A program made the position numbers and the translations under genes. A DNA stretch of 64,000 bases from JAGOBP01 sp964550855 (GTDB lineage Bacteria > Chloroflexota > Anaerolineae > Fen-1058): positions 1-64,000 of the forward strand of contig CAZKBQ010000022.1 in NCBI GenBank assembly GCA_964550855.1. Reading direction: 5' to 3'. The notes below the pieces were generated by a model. It was not told the origin of the DNA. It did not search any database and was given only the letters and a program-made list of their open reading frames with translations. Below are positions 50,191 to 58,991 of the stretch, piece by piece; position 1 is the first letter of the stretch; each line of letters opens with the position of its first letter.

Positions 50191-50242
50191 CAGAGCCTCC
50201 GGCGATGTCATTGATTCTGCCGGAGGCTCTGGCTTGTTATAA
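50191..50242 (+). terminator. Terminator hairpin followed by the TolB-like gene promoter
   Basis: A perfect 13-bp stem (50191-50203 with 50219-50231) with a 15-nt loop, in which the end of the DHOD operon sits next to a TATAAT box (50237-50242). That box drives the next gene, whose GGAGG site lies about 30 nt later. Confidence 0.8.
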
Positions 50243-50273
50243 TCCACGCAGCACTCCGCCACGGAGGAAAAGC

Positions 50274-52370
50274 ATGCACATTCCCGGACGATGGTTGAAG
50301 CAGGTGGTCATGATCACGTTGGGCTTGCTGATGCTGGCCGGGCCAGTCGGTGCGCGGTCGCCGCAACCGGCAGCACGGCCCGATCGGCTGCGCGATCCGA
50401 TCGGGTTGGCCGAGGCCGCGTGGACTGATCCGGCGCGGACGCGCGTACCGGCGGTGACTGTGCGTCCCGATGGGCCTGATCCGCGCCCGTGGACAATGGC
50501 GGCGTTCACTTCGTATCGCGACAACAACTGGGAGATCTACACGGCGCCCGGCGATGGGTCAACCGCCGCGCGGCTGACGTACAACGTCAACGTCGATACC
50601 ACGCCCGACCTCAACCGCGGCGGCACGCGCCTCGCCTTCATCTCCACGCGCGACGGCAACAGCGACGTTTACACGATGAACGCCGACGGCAGCGGCGTGC
50701 AGCGGTTGACGTACACGCCGCAAAACGAATACCGGCCGGCCTGGTCGCCGGACGGATCGAAGATCGCGTTCTACTCGTATCGCGACGGCAATGCCGAGCT
50801 GTATGTGATGAACGCAGACGGATCGAACCAGGCGCGGCTCACCGTTAATCCGGCCTGGGATGGGCATCCAGCCTGGTCGCCCGACGGCACGCAGCTGGTC
50901 TTCGCGTCCGATCGCACCGGCAGTTACGAACTGTACAAGATGAATGCAACCGGTGGTGCGGCCACGCAATTAACCAGCGGCGCAGTGCTGGCCGCCTATC
51001 CCGATTGGTCGCCGGATGGCTCGACGATCCTGTTCAACTACGACGCCAATCCCCCCGACGACTTCTACGATCTGGGCACGGTCAGCGCCGGCGGCGGCGC
51101 CATCAACTTCATGGGGTACACACCCTATGGCTACGACTACGTCGGCCCCAAGTATGATCCCACCGGCCAATACTTTGCGTTTGCGCGCGTGCACTGGGAA
51201 TTGATCGGCAATCAATGGTACTGGAACGATTCGTACATCGTTGCGCGCGACTGGGCGGCCCATACCGAATGGTACATCGGGGCCACCGGCTATGACTGGT
51301 GGCCCGACTGGGCCAGCGCCGATGTGCTGCCGCCACGCAGCAGCGTCAACGCCCTGCCGCGCTGGAATTCCACCAACAACTTCAACGTCAGCTGGTCGGG
51401 CACGGATCCGGGCGGATCGGGGATCAAGTCATACGACGTGCAATATCGCGATGGCGCGGCCGGCGTGTGGACCGATTGGCAGCAGGGCACGCCCGGCCTC
51501 AGCGCGATCTTCCCGGGACAATACGGCCATACGTATTATTTCCGATCGCGCGCGCGCGACTACGCGGGCAATGTGGCCGCCTATGCCGGCGGCGACGGCG
51601 ACGCCTTCACCACCCCCTACACCGACGTTTTGATTGGACACGTGCTGGGCAACCGCGATCAACCGATCGCCGCCGCCGCCGCGCAGAGCGATCCCGCCGC
51701 GCTCAACAGCGGACTGTCGCGGCACGACGGACAATATGAACTGTACTACGGCGACAGCAGCACGCTCGTCACGGTCACGATCACTCGCGCGGGCTTCGGC
51801 GAACTGCCACCTGCTCGACGAGTGGCTACCACGGTCTCTGATCCGGTTTACCTGCCCCCGATCGATGATCAGCTGCTGAACGGCCAATTCGAAAGCGGCG
51901 ATCTCTCGCCGTGGACGCCGACGGGCGAAGTCTCGGCCACGCTGGCCGAGACCGGCTTCACCGGCGCGCACGCCGTGCAGCTGGGGCACACCACGCCCAT
52001 TACCACTGCCACGCAGCCGTGGACCAGTAGTATCGAGCAGACCATCAGCGTGCCGCTTACGCTGACGCACGGCACGTTCTCGCTCGTGTACAAAGTCCTC
52101 GAAGCCGACGCGATCAGCGACACGCTGCAGCTCAGCCTCATCGGCCCGACGAGCACCATCACGTACTTGCTGCCCACAGATAACGCCAATCTGTACTGGA
52201 CGCATCACTGGTGGGATGTCTCGGCCTGGGACGCGCCCACCGCCACCGTGCGGATCGATCTCATGCACAACAGTTTGCTGGGGCAGCCGCGCGTACTGCT
52301 CGACGACCTCAGCTGGGGGTCGGCCGCGCCCGGCGGCGTATCGATCTACCTGCCCATCCTGCGACGCTAG
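50274..52370 (+). CDS. Secreted TolB-like beta-propeller protein
   Basis: A 698-residue exported protein. Signal peptide in VVMITLGLLMLAGPVGARS, then five or six WD40-like PD40 repeats (TSYRDNNWEIYTAPGDGS, STRDGNSDVYTMNADGSG, SYRDGNAELYVMNADGSN, SDRTGSYELYKMNATGG) forming a propeller. A fibronectin-like module follows (SVNALPRWNSTNNFNVSWSGTDPGG), then a jelly-roll-like domain (NGQFESGDLSPWTPTGEV). It ends SIYLPILRR, a motif shared with other secreted proteins here. Start: ATG at 50274 with GGAGG; the longer frame was rejected. It probably works outside the cell or in the periplasm-like space; the ligand is unknown. Confidence 0.9.
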   Translation: MHIPGRWLKQVVMITLGLLMLAGPVGARSPQPAARPDRLRDPIGLAEAAWTDPARTRVPAVTVRPDGPDPRPWTMAAFTSYRDNNWEIYTAPGDGSTAARLTYNVNVDTTPDLNRGGTRLAFISTRDGNSDVYTMNADGSGVQRLTYTPQNEYRPAWSPDGSKIAFYSYRDGNAELYVMNADGSNQARLTVNPAWDGHPAWSPDGTQLVFASDRTGSYELYKMNATGGAATQLTSGAVLAAYPDWSPDGSTILFNYDANPPDDFYDLGTVSAGGGAINFMGYTPYGYDYVGPKYDPTGQYFAFARVHWELIGNQWYWNDSYIVARDWAAHTEWYIGATGYDWWPDWASADVLPPRSSVNALPRWNSTNNFNVSWSGTDPGGSGIKSYDVQYRDGAAGVWTDWQQGTPGLSAIFPGQYGHTYYFRSRARDYAGNVAAYAGGDGDAFTTPYTDVLIGHVLGNRDQPIAAAAAQSDPAALNSGLSRHDGQYELYYGDSSTLVTVTITRAGFGELPPARRVATTVSDPVYLPPIDDQLLNGQFESGDLSPWTPTGEVSATLAETGFTGAHAVQLGHTTPITTATQPWTSSIEQTISVPLTLTHGTFSLVYKVLEADAISDTLQLSLIGPTSTITYLLPTDNANLYWTHHWWDVSAWDAPTATVRIDLMHNSLLGQPRVLLDDLSWGSAAPGGVSIYLPILRR

Positions 52371-52389
52371 CCTCAGCAGAAACCATAAA

Positions 52390-52427
52390 GCCCGCACCGG
52401 ATCAACCATCCGGTGCGGGCCGTCTGT
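52390..52427. terminator. Bidirectional terminator between TolB-like and M23 genes
   Basis: A perfect 13-bp stem (52390-52402 with 52408-52420) with a 5-nt loop, followed by CGTCTGTTTC. The genes converge here. Confidence 0.85.
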
Positions 52428-52441
52428 TTCTGAGCCTCAGT

Positions 52442-54277
52442 TCACGGCGTGCATCTGGTCTGCACGCTCACCTCGTCAACGTACAGCCGGGTGGGCAGCG
52501 AACCATCCGTCATGCCTTTGAAACTCAGCCGCAGCCGCCGATTCTGCCACGCGGCCAGCTCCGAGAACGCGGCCTGTTCGGTCACCCAGATGCCCTTGCC
52601 CGGACTGAGATTGGTCAGCTGCAGCTGCGGCGTCAGTTCGTTGCCCGTCTGATTCTCAATTACGGCTTCAAAGTGATCGTACACCACCGCTTCGGTTTCG
52701 TCCGTCGTCAAAAAGCGCTTAAACGTCACCGTCAATCCCTGCGTGTAGTACGGCACGACGAACGACTGCAGCGCCTCGTCATCGGCGACGTTGCGCCCGC
52801 CCAGAAACAGGCCGTAGGCGCCGCTAAACGGCCGCGCCGTGCTGATGAGATCGGCCGTGCCGTTGCGCACCTGCACCCACGGCGCACTGCCCGGCCCGTC
52901 CTCGAAGCCCGCGTTGGCCAGCAAATTCTGTCCCTCCACGCAGGCCGGTTCCAGGCGCGGCGGGCTGCTGGCGACGAGCGGCAGCGCGACGGAATAGGGC
53001 ACTGTCTGGGTGAAGGGCGAACCGGGCGCGTTGATCGAACGATCGGGCGCTGCGGTCTTCTCCAACCCGATCGGTGATCCCGGCCAGATCGGCGTCAATC
53101 CAGGGCTGATGGCCGTCAGCGAGAGCGGCGGCGTGTAGGGGTCGGGCAGGCCGATCGGGGTGAGCGGCGCGCCGCCGTGCGCCTGGATAAACGCATCGGG
53201 ATTGACGTAGCCGCTGGCCGACGGAAACCGATCGGGATGGATCAGATACGTGTAGCCGCGCCCGTAGTAAAACGACGGCACGCTGTTGCAGCTGGTATTG
53301 GCCGGATAAATGTTGTGTCCGTCCAGGAACCAGCGCATTTCTAAGTGCAAATGCGAATCGCCCGGCTGGTACAGGATGGTGCCGATCGGCTGACCGCGCG
53401 CCACCAGCTGGCCCTGCGTCACCGACACCGTGCCCAGATGCGCGTACATCGAGTAGATCGTTTTGCCGTCGGCCAGCAGATGGCTTACGATCACCACGCG
53501 CCCCGGATACGAGGCGTAGGCCGGATCGTAAAACGCCACCTGCCCGTCGGCCACGGCGTAAACCGTCAGTCCCGTGGCATCGACGTTGTCCGCGCGATAC
53601 AGGTCCAGGCCGCTGTGCAGCATGCGCGGCCACGTCACGTTGAAGCACTTGCGCGGCGTGCCGGGCAGCGCCAGATTGCGAATGCCGTAGCGTGTATCGC
53701 TGGTGATGATGTTCCATTGGGTGTCATACTGAGTGGTCGAGGGCAAATTGAACGGCGACTGAAACTGATCGGCCACGGCCGGCCCGATAGGTGCGGGCGC
53801 GGCCGATGTCGGTCGGGGCCGCGGCGAATGCGGAATCTCCCGGAATGAGTGACGGGCGTGATCGAACGCTGCCTGCGCCTCGGCCGCCAGATCGCCCGCC
53901 GACGCGAGCTCGATCACGATACCGTCGAGCTTGAGCCAGTACGTCGTGGCGGCGGCGTCCACGGCGGCTTCGAGATCGTTCAGGCGTGTGGGCTTGAACG
54001 CCGTTCCATCAGCTCGCGCGGCCAGGAAATCGGCCAGCGTGAGATTGGCCGGGTTATCCAGCGCAACGACGACATAGCCCTGATAGGGCGGCTGCTGATT
54101 GAGCGCCACAAACACCGCGTCGCCGGCCGTGTCGAGCCGCGCCGTGGCCGGATATTCAAAGGCGTAACCGGCCGCGGCGTTGGTATAGGTAAGCCAGCCG
54201 GCGGGCTGCGCTTCAACCGATCGGGCGGCCAGCCAGCCCGCTGCCAGGATCAGCCCGAGAAGAATTTTCCGCATCAT
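52442..54277 (-). CDS. Secreted M23 peptidase with N-terminal PsbP-like domain
   Basis: A 611-residue exported protein. Signal peptide (ILLGLILAAGWLAARSVEA), a PsbP-like domain (YTNAAAGYAFEYPATARLD), an Ala/Pro linker, then an M23 peptidase domain with H and D in HSGLDLY and HLHLEMRW near residue 340. M23 enzymes cut peptide cross-bridges of cell wall or, when inactive, regulate it. C-terminal parts (SVALPLVASSPPR, FEDGPGSAPWVQV) look like a jelly-roll module. The ATG at 54277 has CGGAG upstream; 54274 is also possible. Confidence 0.87.
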   Translation of the reverse strand: MMRKILLGLILAAGWLAARSVEAQPAGWLTYTNAAAGYAFEYPATARLDTAGDAVFVALNQQPPYQGYVVVALDNPANLTLADFLAARADGTAFKPTRLNDLEAAVDAAATTYWLKLDGIVIELASAGDLAAEAQAAFDHARHSFREIPHSPRPRPTSAAPAPIGPAVADQFQSPFNLPSTTQYDTQWNIITSDTRYGIRNLALPGTPRKCFNVTWPRMLHSGLDLYRADNVDATGLTVYAVADGQVAFYDPAYASYPGRVVIVSHLLADGKTIYSMYAHLGTVSVTQGQLVARGQPIGTILYQPGDSHLHLEMRWFLDGHNIYPANTSCNSVPSFYYGRGYTYLIHPDRFPSASGYVNPDAFIQAHGGAPLTPIGLPDPYTPPLSLTAISPGLTPIWPGSPIGLEKTAAPDRSINAPGSPFTQTVPYSVALPLVASSPPRLEPACVEGQNLLANAGFEDGPGSAPWVQVRNGTADLISTARPFSGAYGLFLGGRNVADDEALQSFVVPYYTQGLTVTFKRFLTTDETEAVVYDHFEAVIENQTGNELTPQLQLTNLSPGKGIWVTEQAAFSELAAWQNRRLRLSFKGMTDGSLPTRLYVDEVSVQTRCTP

Positions 54278-54293
54278 CGTGCTCCGTGTCTGT

Positions 54294-54323
54294 AAAAAAA
54301 TCGGAGGCGGATGGGCCGCCTCC
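54294..54323 (-). terminator. Terminator of the hbd gene
   Basis: An 8-bp GC stem (54316-54323 with 54303-54310), followed on the minus strand by ATTTTTTTAC, between hbd and the M23 gene. Confidence 0.88.
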
Positions 54324-54356
54324 AAACTTGCGCTCCGCTGTTCGGTCGTTGACGAA

Positions 54357-55205
54357 TCAATACGTATAGAAGCCGCGGCCGCTCTTGCGGCCCAGCAGAC
54401 CGGCCGTCACCATTCGGCGCAGCAGCGGCGGGGCGGCATAGCGCGCATCCTTGAATTCGTCGTACATCGCGTCGCCGATGAACAGGCAGGTATCCAGGCC
54501 CACAAAGTCCGCCAACGTGAACGGGCCCATCGGGTGGTTGAGCCCCAGCTTGATGCCCGTGTCGATGTCTTCTTTGGTGCCCACGCCGTTTTCCAGCGCG
54601 CGGATCGCGTCGAACAGATAAGGCACCAGCAGCAGGTTAACGATGAAGCCGGGATTGTCTTTGGCAAAGACCAGCTGCTTGTTGAGCAGCATGCCCAGCG
54701 TGCGTACCTCATCCAGCGTCTCGTCGCTGGTCAGCAGCCCGCGCACGATCTCGATCAGCGGCATGACGGGCACCGGGTTGAAGAAGTGCAGCCCCACCAC
54801 TTTGTCCGGGCGCTGCGTGGCCGAGGCGATCTCGGTGATGGACAGCGATGAGGTGTTGGACGCGAGGATGGCGTGCGACTTGCAAATCACGTCCAGCTCG
54901 GTGAAGATCGTCTTCTTCAGCGCCATGTTTTCCGTCGCTGCTTCGATGACCAGATCGCAGCCGGCAAAGTCGGTCAGCTGCGTGGTGGTGGTGATGCGGC
55001 TCAACGCGGCGTCGGCGTCGGCCTGCGACAGCTTGCCGCGTTCCACGCCCTTGCCGAACGATCGTTTGAGATAATTCAGGCCGCGCGCCAGCAATTCATC
55101 GTTGATCTCGCGCGCAAACACGTTGACGCCCGCCCGCGCAAACACTTCGGCGATGCCGCTGCCCATCTGGCCCAGGCCCACGACGCCGATGGTTTGAATG
55201 GTCAT
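54357..55205 (-). CDS. hbd: 3-hydroxybutyryl-CoA dehydrogenase
   Basis: A 282-residue NAD-dependent 3-hydroxyacyl-CoA dehydrogenase of the single-domain (Hbd/PaaH) type. Rossmann motif GLGQMGSG at 10-17; catalytic His in VVGLHFFNPVPVM and Glu in IEIVRG; ASNTSSL and NHPMGPFTLADFVGLD are family signatures. It reversibly reduces 3-oxoacyl-CoA, completing steps with the thiolase upstream and an enoyl-CoA hydratase. AAGGAG 8 nt before the ATG. It may be cotranscribed with the thiolase. Confidence 0.95.
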   Translation of the reverse strand: MTIQTIGVVGLGQMGSGIAEVFARAGVNVFAREINDELLARGLNYLKRSFGKGVERGKLSQADADAALSRITTTTQLTDFAGCDLVIEAATENMALKKTIFTELDVICKSHAILASNTSSLSITEIASATQRPDKVVGLHFFNPVPVMPLIEIVRGLLTSDETLDEVRTLGMLLNKQLVFAKDNPGFIVNLLLVPYLFDAIRALENGVGTKEDIDTGIKLGLNHPMGPFTLADFVGLDTCLFIGDAMYDEFKDARYAAPPLLRRMVTAGLLGRKSGRGFYTY

Positions 55206-55243
55206 GGTGCTCGCTCCTTTCGTCGCAAGATTATGGACTGGAC

Positions 55244-55325
55244 TTTATCGGAATTATCGTGGCCGCCGCATCCCATGCGGCCTATCACGGGCGTGGGGAT
55301 GCCCGTGCTGCTATTTCCGATAAGG
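55244..55325. repeat. Cruciform-forming element with nested hairpins
   Basis: An outer stem (55244-55253 with 55315-55324) encloses two hairpins: GGCCGC/GCGGCC at 55261-55282 and CACGGGC/GCCCGTG at 55286-55307. Their loops carry ATCCC and GGGAT, which are complementary. It lies between thiolase and hbd and contains no gene. Confidence 0.75.
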
Positions 55326-55374
55326 TTTACTGATGTATCCTGTGAAGAATGAACCGCCCTTCGCGCATCACGCT

Positions 55375-56598
55375 TCATTCTTCACTTTCAATCGCCATCG
55401 CCACTGCTTCGCCGCCGCCCAGGCACAGCGTGGCCAGCCCGCGCTTGAGACCGCGATCTTTCAGCGCGTAGATTAGCGTGGTCAACACGCGCGCGCCGCT
55501 GCAGCCGATGGGATGCCCCAGCGCGATGGCGCCGCCGTTGACGTTGACTTTGTCCCAGTCCCAGTGATGCCCGGCCTGTTCCATGCCGCGCGCGTCGGCG
55601 ATGACCTGCGCCGCGAACGCTTCGTTGATCTCGATCAGATCGACTTCGTCCAGCGACCACTGAACTTTGTCCAGCAGGCGGGGCATGGCTTTGGCGGGCG
55701 CAATGAACAGCCACAACGGCTGCACGGCGGCGTGCGTATAACCGACGATGCGCGCCAGCGGCCTGATCCCCAGCTCGATCGCTTTGGCGCGGCTCATCAC
55801 CACGACGGCCGAGCCGGCGTCGTTGAGGCCCGGCGCATTGCCGGCCGTCACGCGCCCGTCGGGCTTGAAGGCGGGCTTGAGTCTGGCCAATACGTCCATT
55901 GACGTATCGCGGCGGGGGCCTTCGTCCGTGTCGATCAGCGTGACGCGGCCCTTGGCGTCTTTGATTTCCACCGGCGCGATCTCGGCCTTGAACTTGCCGG
56001 CGTCGATGGCGGCCACCGCCTTCTGGTGGCTGCGCAGCGCCAGCTCATCCATTTCCTCGCGCGTCACTTCGTACTTGTCGGCGATGAACTCGGCGGCGTT
56101 GCCCATGATCTGATCTTCGAACGGACACCACAGCCCGTCTTTCATGATGCTGTCCAGCACTTGCGTATGGCCGTACTTGTGGCCGGTGCGGCCTTCGGGC
56201 AGCAGGAACGGCGCGCTGCTCATGCTCTCCATGCCGCCCGCCACGTAAATGTCGCCTTCGCCGGCCTTGATGTGCGTGGCGGCCAGCATCGCGGCTTCCA
56301 GGCCGGAGCCGCACACTTTGTTGACGGTCACGGCGCCCACAGTGTCGGGCAGGCCCGCGCCGATGGCGGCCTGCCGCGCCGGCGCCTGGCCGGCGCCCGC
56401 CGTGACGACCTGGCCCATGAACACTTCTTCGATGAGGGCCGGATCGATGCCGGCGCGTTTGACTGCTTCACGGATGGCAACCGCACCCAGCTGTGGCGCG
56501 GTGAGCGAGGCCAGGCCGCCCAGAAATTTGCCGATGGGTGTGCGGGCGGCGCTGACGATGACGGGATCACGTTCGGCTGGCAGGTGCGCTTGAGGCAT
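55375..56598 (-). CDS. Acetyl-CoA acetyltransferase (thiolase)
   Basis: A 407-residue thiolase. Catalytic Cys in TVNKVCGSGLEA, catalytic His in ALGHPIGCSGARV, second Cys in LATLCLGGGEAVAM. AQLGAVAIREAVKR and AGNAPGLNDAGSAV are family features. It condenses two acetyl-CoA or cleaves 3-oxoacyl-CoA, feeding hbd. The ATG at 56598 has GAGGAG upstream; the open frame before it is repeat. The C-terminal IESEE and the stop overlap a degenerate 7-mer stretch. The symbol is not given because the direction of use is unknown. Confidence 0.95.
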   Translation of the reverse strand: MPQAHLPAERDPVIVSAARTPIGKFLGGLASLTAPQLGAVAIREAVKRAGIDPALIEEVFMGQVVTAGAGQAPARQAAIGAGLPDTVGAVTVNKVCGSGLEAAMLAATHIKAGEGDIYVAGGMESMSSAPFLLPEGRTGHKYGHTQVLDSIMKDGLWCPFEDQIMGNAAEFIADKYEVTREEMDELALRSHQKAVAAIDAGKFKAEIAPVEIKDAKGRVTLIDTDEGPRRDTSMDVLARLKPAFKPDGRVTAGNAPGLNDAGSAVVVMSRAKAIELGIRPLARIVGYTHAAVQPLWLFIAPAKAMPRLLDKVQWSLDEVDLIEINEAFAAQVIADARGMEQAGHHWDWDKVNVNGGAIALGHPIGCSGARVLTTLIYALKDRGLKRGLATLCLGGGEAVAMAIESEE

Positions 56599-56632
56599 GG
56601 GTGAACTCCTCGGTGATGGGGATGTGGGACGA

Positions 56633-56667
56633 GAGTGATGAGTGATGAGTGATGAGTAACGAGTAAT
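56633..56667. repeat. Heptanucleotide tandem repeat (GAGTRAY), copy 4
   Basis: Five units: three GAGTGAT, GAGTAAC, GAGTAAT. It lies between the end of the HIT gene and the start of the thiolase gene (both minus strand). Confidence 0.88.
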
Positions 56668-56687
56668 GAGCAGCGGCCGCTCGCTGG

Positions 56688-57188
56688 TCACTCGTGGTGG
56701 TGGGCGGCCTGGTCAAAAGCCGGTTTTAAGCGTGCGTAAAGATCGTCCAGGTTTTCCGGCAGCACGCGCGTCTCGGCGATGATGGGCATGAAGTTGGTGT
56801 CGCCCGCCCAGCGCGGCACGATGTGAAAGTGAAAGTGCTGATCAATGCCGCCGCCGCCGGCCTTGCCCAGATTGGCCCCCAGATTAAAACCGTGGGGCTG
56901 AGAGGCCGATCGGAGGGCGCGCAAACTCAAGTTTGTCAACTGCATGATCTCCAGCAGTTCGGCGTCGTCCAGCTTCTCGATCGAATCGACGTGGCGATAC
57001 GGGTTCACCATGACGTGCCCGGTGTTGTAAGGGTAAATGTTCATGATGACGTAGGCCAGCCGTCCGCGCTGCAGGATGTAGGTGGTGGCGTCGTCATGGC
57101 GGGGCGCTTCACAAAATACGCAGACCCCGTCGGGCGGTTTGGCCGCGCCCAGAATGTAGGCCATGCGATCGCGCCAGATGTGATCCAT
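56688..57188 (-). CDS. HIT-family nucleotide-binding hydrolase
   Basis: A 166-residue histidine-triad protein. HIT motif QHFHFHIVPRW near residue 118, upstream metal-type Cys pair CVFC, and NIYPYNTGHVMVNPYRHV. The sequence resembles Ap4A phosphorylase/HIT proteins acting on dinucleoside polyphosphates or nucleoside phosphoramidates. It probably works in the cytoplasm. Start: ATG at 57188 with AAGGA upstream; the frame to 57644 crosses the divergent mscS gene and was rejected. A TAAAAT box lies near 57235. Confidence 0.9.
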   Translation of the reverse strand: MDHIWRDRMAYILGAAKPPDGVCVFCEAPRHDDATTYILQRGRLAYVIMNIYPYNTGHVMVNPYRHVDSIEKLDDAELLEIMQLTNLSLRALRSASQPHGFNLGANLGKAGGGGIDQHFHFHIVPRWAGDTNFMPIIAETRVLPENLDDLYARLKPAFDQAAHHHE

Positions 57189-57281
57189 ACTGTTGTCCTT
57201 GGAGAGGGTGGCGCCGTGCGCCGTGTACTCTATTTTACACCAAATACCCCGGCCACTATGCCCGTTCGCGCCAAGTTCGAG

Positions 57282-57287
57282 TACAAT
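57282..57287 (+). promoter_or_regulatory. Leaderless-type -10 box of the mechanosensitive channel gene
   Basis: TACAAT with 7 nt to the ATG at 57295; no ribosome-binding site. The -35 box is poor. Confidence 0.55.
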
Positions 57288-57294
57288 TGCACCC

Positions 57295-58170
57295 ATGCCC
57301 AACTTCCAAAACCTGCTGACCGAGCTGGCCCAATCGTTTGACGCCACCAATCTCGACGACATTCTCATCATCGCGCTGGGCGGCTGGCTGCTGGGCGCCG
57401 TGTTGGGCTGGCTGATGCCGCGCCTGATCGTCGGCCGGTCCAGCCGCAAGTTGAGCGCGGCGCGCCGCCAGACGCTGATGCATCTCATCGCGGGCACGGC
57501 CCGTGTGGTGGTGTACGTCATTGCCATCATCCTGATCTTGTCGCTGTTTTTCCCGGGCAGCAGCGTGCTCACCGCGCTGGGTCTGATCAGCGCGGGCGTG
57601 GCGTTTGCGGCCCGCCCGTATTTCAGCGACATCATCGGCGGCATCGCGCTGCTGTTCGACGATCACTACAGCGTGGGCGAGAAGGTGCAGCTGTTGGACG
57701 TGAGCGGCTACATCGAAGACGTGCAGCTGCGCTATACGTACATTCGTGCCGACAGCGGCGAGCTGCTCATCGTGCCCAACGGCGAGGTGCGCGTCATCCG
57801 CAACTTCAGCCGCAGTTCGTTCTCGCTGGCCTCGGTGCAGGTCAGCGTGCCGCGCGAGCAGGTGGCCGTGGCGCTGCGCGCGTTGCGCCGCGTGGCCACG
57901 CAGTTGTATGCCGAGCGCGATGACATCATCGAAGAGCCGATGGTGCTGAGCGAGAGCGGTCTGCTGAGTTCTGAAACCATGCTGACGGTGAAAGTCAAGG
58001 CCGCCTACGGGCAAGGCCCCCGGGTGCGCACGCACCTGATCACGCACATTCACCGCGCCCTGGGCGAGCAGGGCATCATCGCCGTGCCGCAGGCCGCACC
58101 CGAGCGCGCGACGGTGCCCATCAACACGGCCGAGGTGCAGGCCGCGCTGCGCAAGAAAAACGAGCTATGA
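57295..58170 (+). CDS. MscS-family mechanosensitive channel
   Basis: A 291-residue small MscS channel. Three predicted membrane helices: DILIIALGGWLLGAVLGWL, VVYVIAIILILSLFF and the pore helix SVLTALGLISAGVAFAARPYFSDIIGGIALLFDD. The beta domain follows with YSVGEKVQLLDVSGYIEDVQLRYTYIR and LIVPNGEVRVIRNFSR. It releases ions and solutes on membrane stretch. Its stop overlaps the birA start (ATGA 58167-58170). ATG at 57295 behind a TACAAT box; longer frame rejected. Confidence 0.93.
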   Translation: MPNFQNLLTELAQSFDATNLDDILIIALGGWLLGAVLGWLMPRLIVGRSSRKLSAARRQTLMHLIAGTARVVVYVIAIILILSLFFPGSSVLTALGLISAGVAFAARPYFSDIIGGIALLFDDHYSVGEKVQLLDVSGYIEDVQLRYTYIRADSGELLIVPNGEVRVIRNFSRSSFSLASVQVSVPREQVAVALRALRRVATQLYAERDDIIEEPMVLSESGLLSSETMLTVKVKAAYGQGPRVRTHLITHIHRALGEQGIIAVPQAAPERATVPINTAEVQAALRKKNEL

Positions 58171-58991
58171 CGCCCCTGACCGCCGATTTAATCCGGGCGG
58201 CGCTGCGCGATCTGCCCGCCATCGTTCACGTTGAGCATCACCCCGCGATCGGGTCCACCAACGATCGGGCGCGCGAACTGGCGCAGGCCGATCAACCGGA
58301 GATCGCGCTGATTTCGGCCGACGAGCAGACCGCCGGGCGCGGTCGCCAGAACCGATCGTGGTACACGCCCGCCGGCACTGCGCTGGCGCTGTCGCTACTC
58401 GTCCGGCCGGCGCTCCCGGCGCAACACGCGATGCGGCTCACCATGCTGGCCGGTCTCGCCGTGGTGGAAGGCATCGAACGGGCCACGGGGCTGCGGCTGG
58501 ACTTGAAGTGGCCCAACGATCTGGTGGCAACGCGCGATGAGCGACTTTATCCTTCAGCGTTCAACCTTCAACCTTTGAAAGTCGGCGGCATCCTGACCGA
58601 AGCGGCCTTCAGCGGCGACGTCATCGAGTACGCGGTGGTGGGGCTGGGTGTCAACGTCAACGTCGATTTCAGCGGGCACGACGAATTGCGGAACATCGCG
58701 ACGAGTTTGAAGGAACTGAGCGGGAACTTAATCGATCGCGCCGTGGTATTGAAAGAGATCGTCGCCACTTTCGTCAAGCGCTATGCGTGGCTGCGCGACG
58801 ACGATCGCTTGCGCGCGGCGTGGGCGGCGCGGTTGATCAATCTGAGACGCGACGTGCGCGTGCGGCTGGGCGATGAGATCGTCGCAGGGTACGCCGACGG
58901 CGTGGCCGACGACGGCGCGCTGCTGGTGCGCGCGAACGACGGCACCCTGCGACGCCTGTTATCCGGCGACGTGACGCTGCATAACACATGA
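58167..58991 (+). CDS. birA: Biotin--[acetyl-CoA carboxylase] ligase
   Basis: A 274-residue biotin protein ligase without the N-terminal DNA-binding domain of E. coli BirA, so it is not a repressor. Motifs: GSTNDRARELA, the biotinyl-AMP loop AGRGRQNRSW, TGLRLDLKWPNDL, and the C-terminal SH3-like domain (LGDEIVAGYADGVADDGALLV). It attaches biotin to carboxylase subunits. Between LKWPNDL and VGGILTEAA, where the two normally join by a short loop, there is an insertion containing SAFNLQPLK, encoded by 7-mers at 58551-58577. ATGA overlaps at both ends suggest coupling to the neighbouring genes. Confidence 0.95.
   Translation: MTPLTADLIRAALRDLPAIVHVEHHPAIGSTNDRARELAQADQPEIALISADEQTAGRGRQNRSWYTPAGTALALSLLVRPALPAQHAMRLTMLAGLAVVEGIERATGLRLDLKWPNDLVATRDERLYPSAFNLQPLKVGGILTEAAFSGDVIEYAVVGLGVNVNVDFSGHDELRNIATSLKELSGNLIDRAVVLKEIVATFVKRYAWLRDDDRLRAAWAARLINLRRDVRVRLGDEIVAGYADGVADDGALLVRANDGTLRRLLSGDVTLHNT
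58551..58577. repeat. Short heptamer stretch inside birA
   Basis: CCTTCAG, CGTTCAA, CCTTCAA and CCTTTG in consecutive 7-nt phase, inside coding sequence and in frame with it. Confidence 0.7.
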
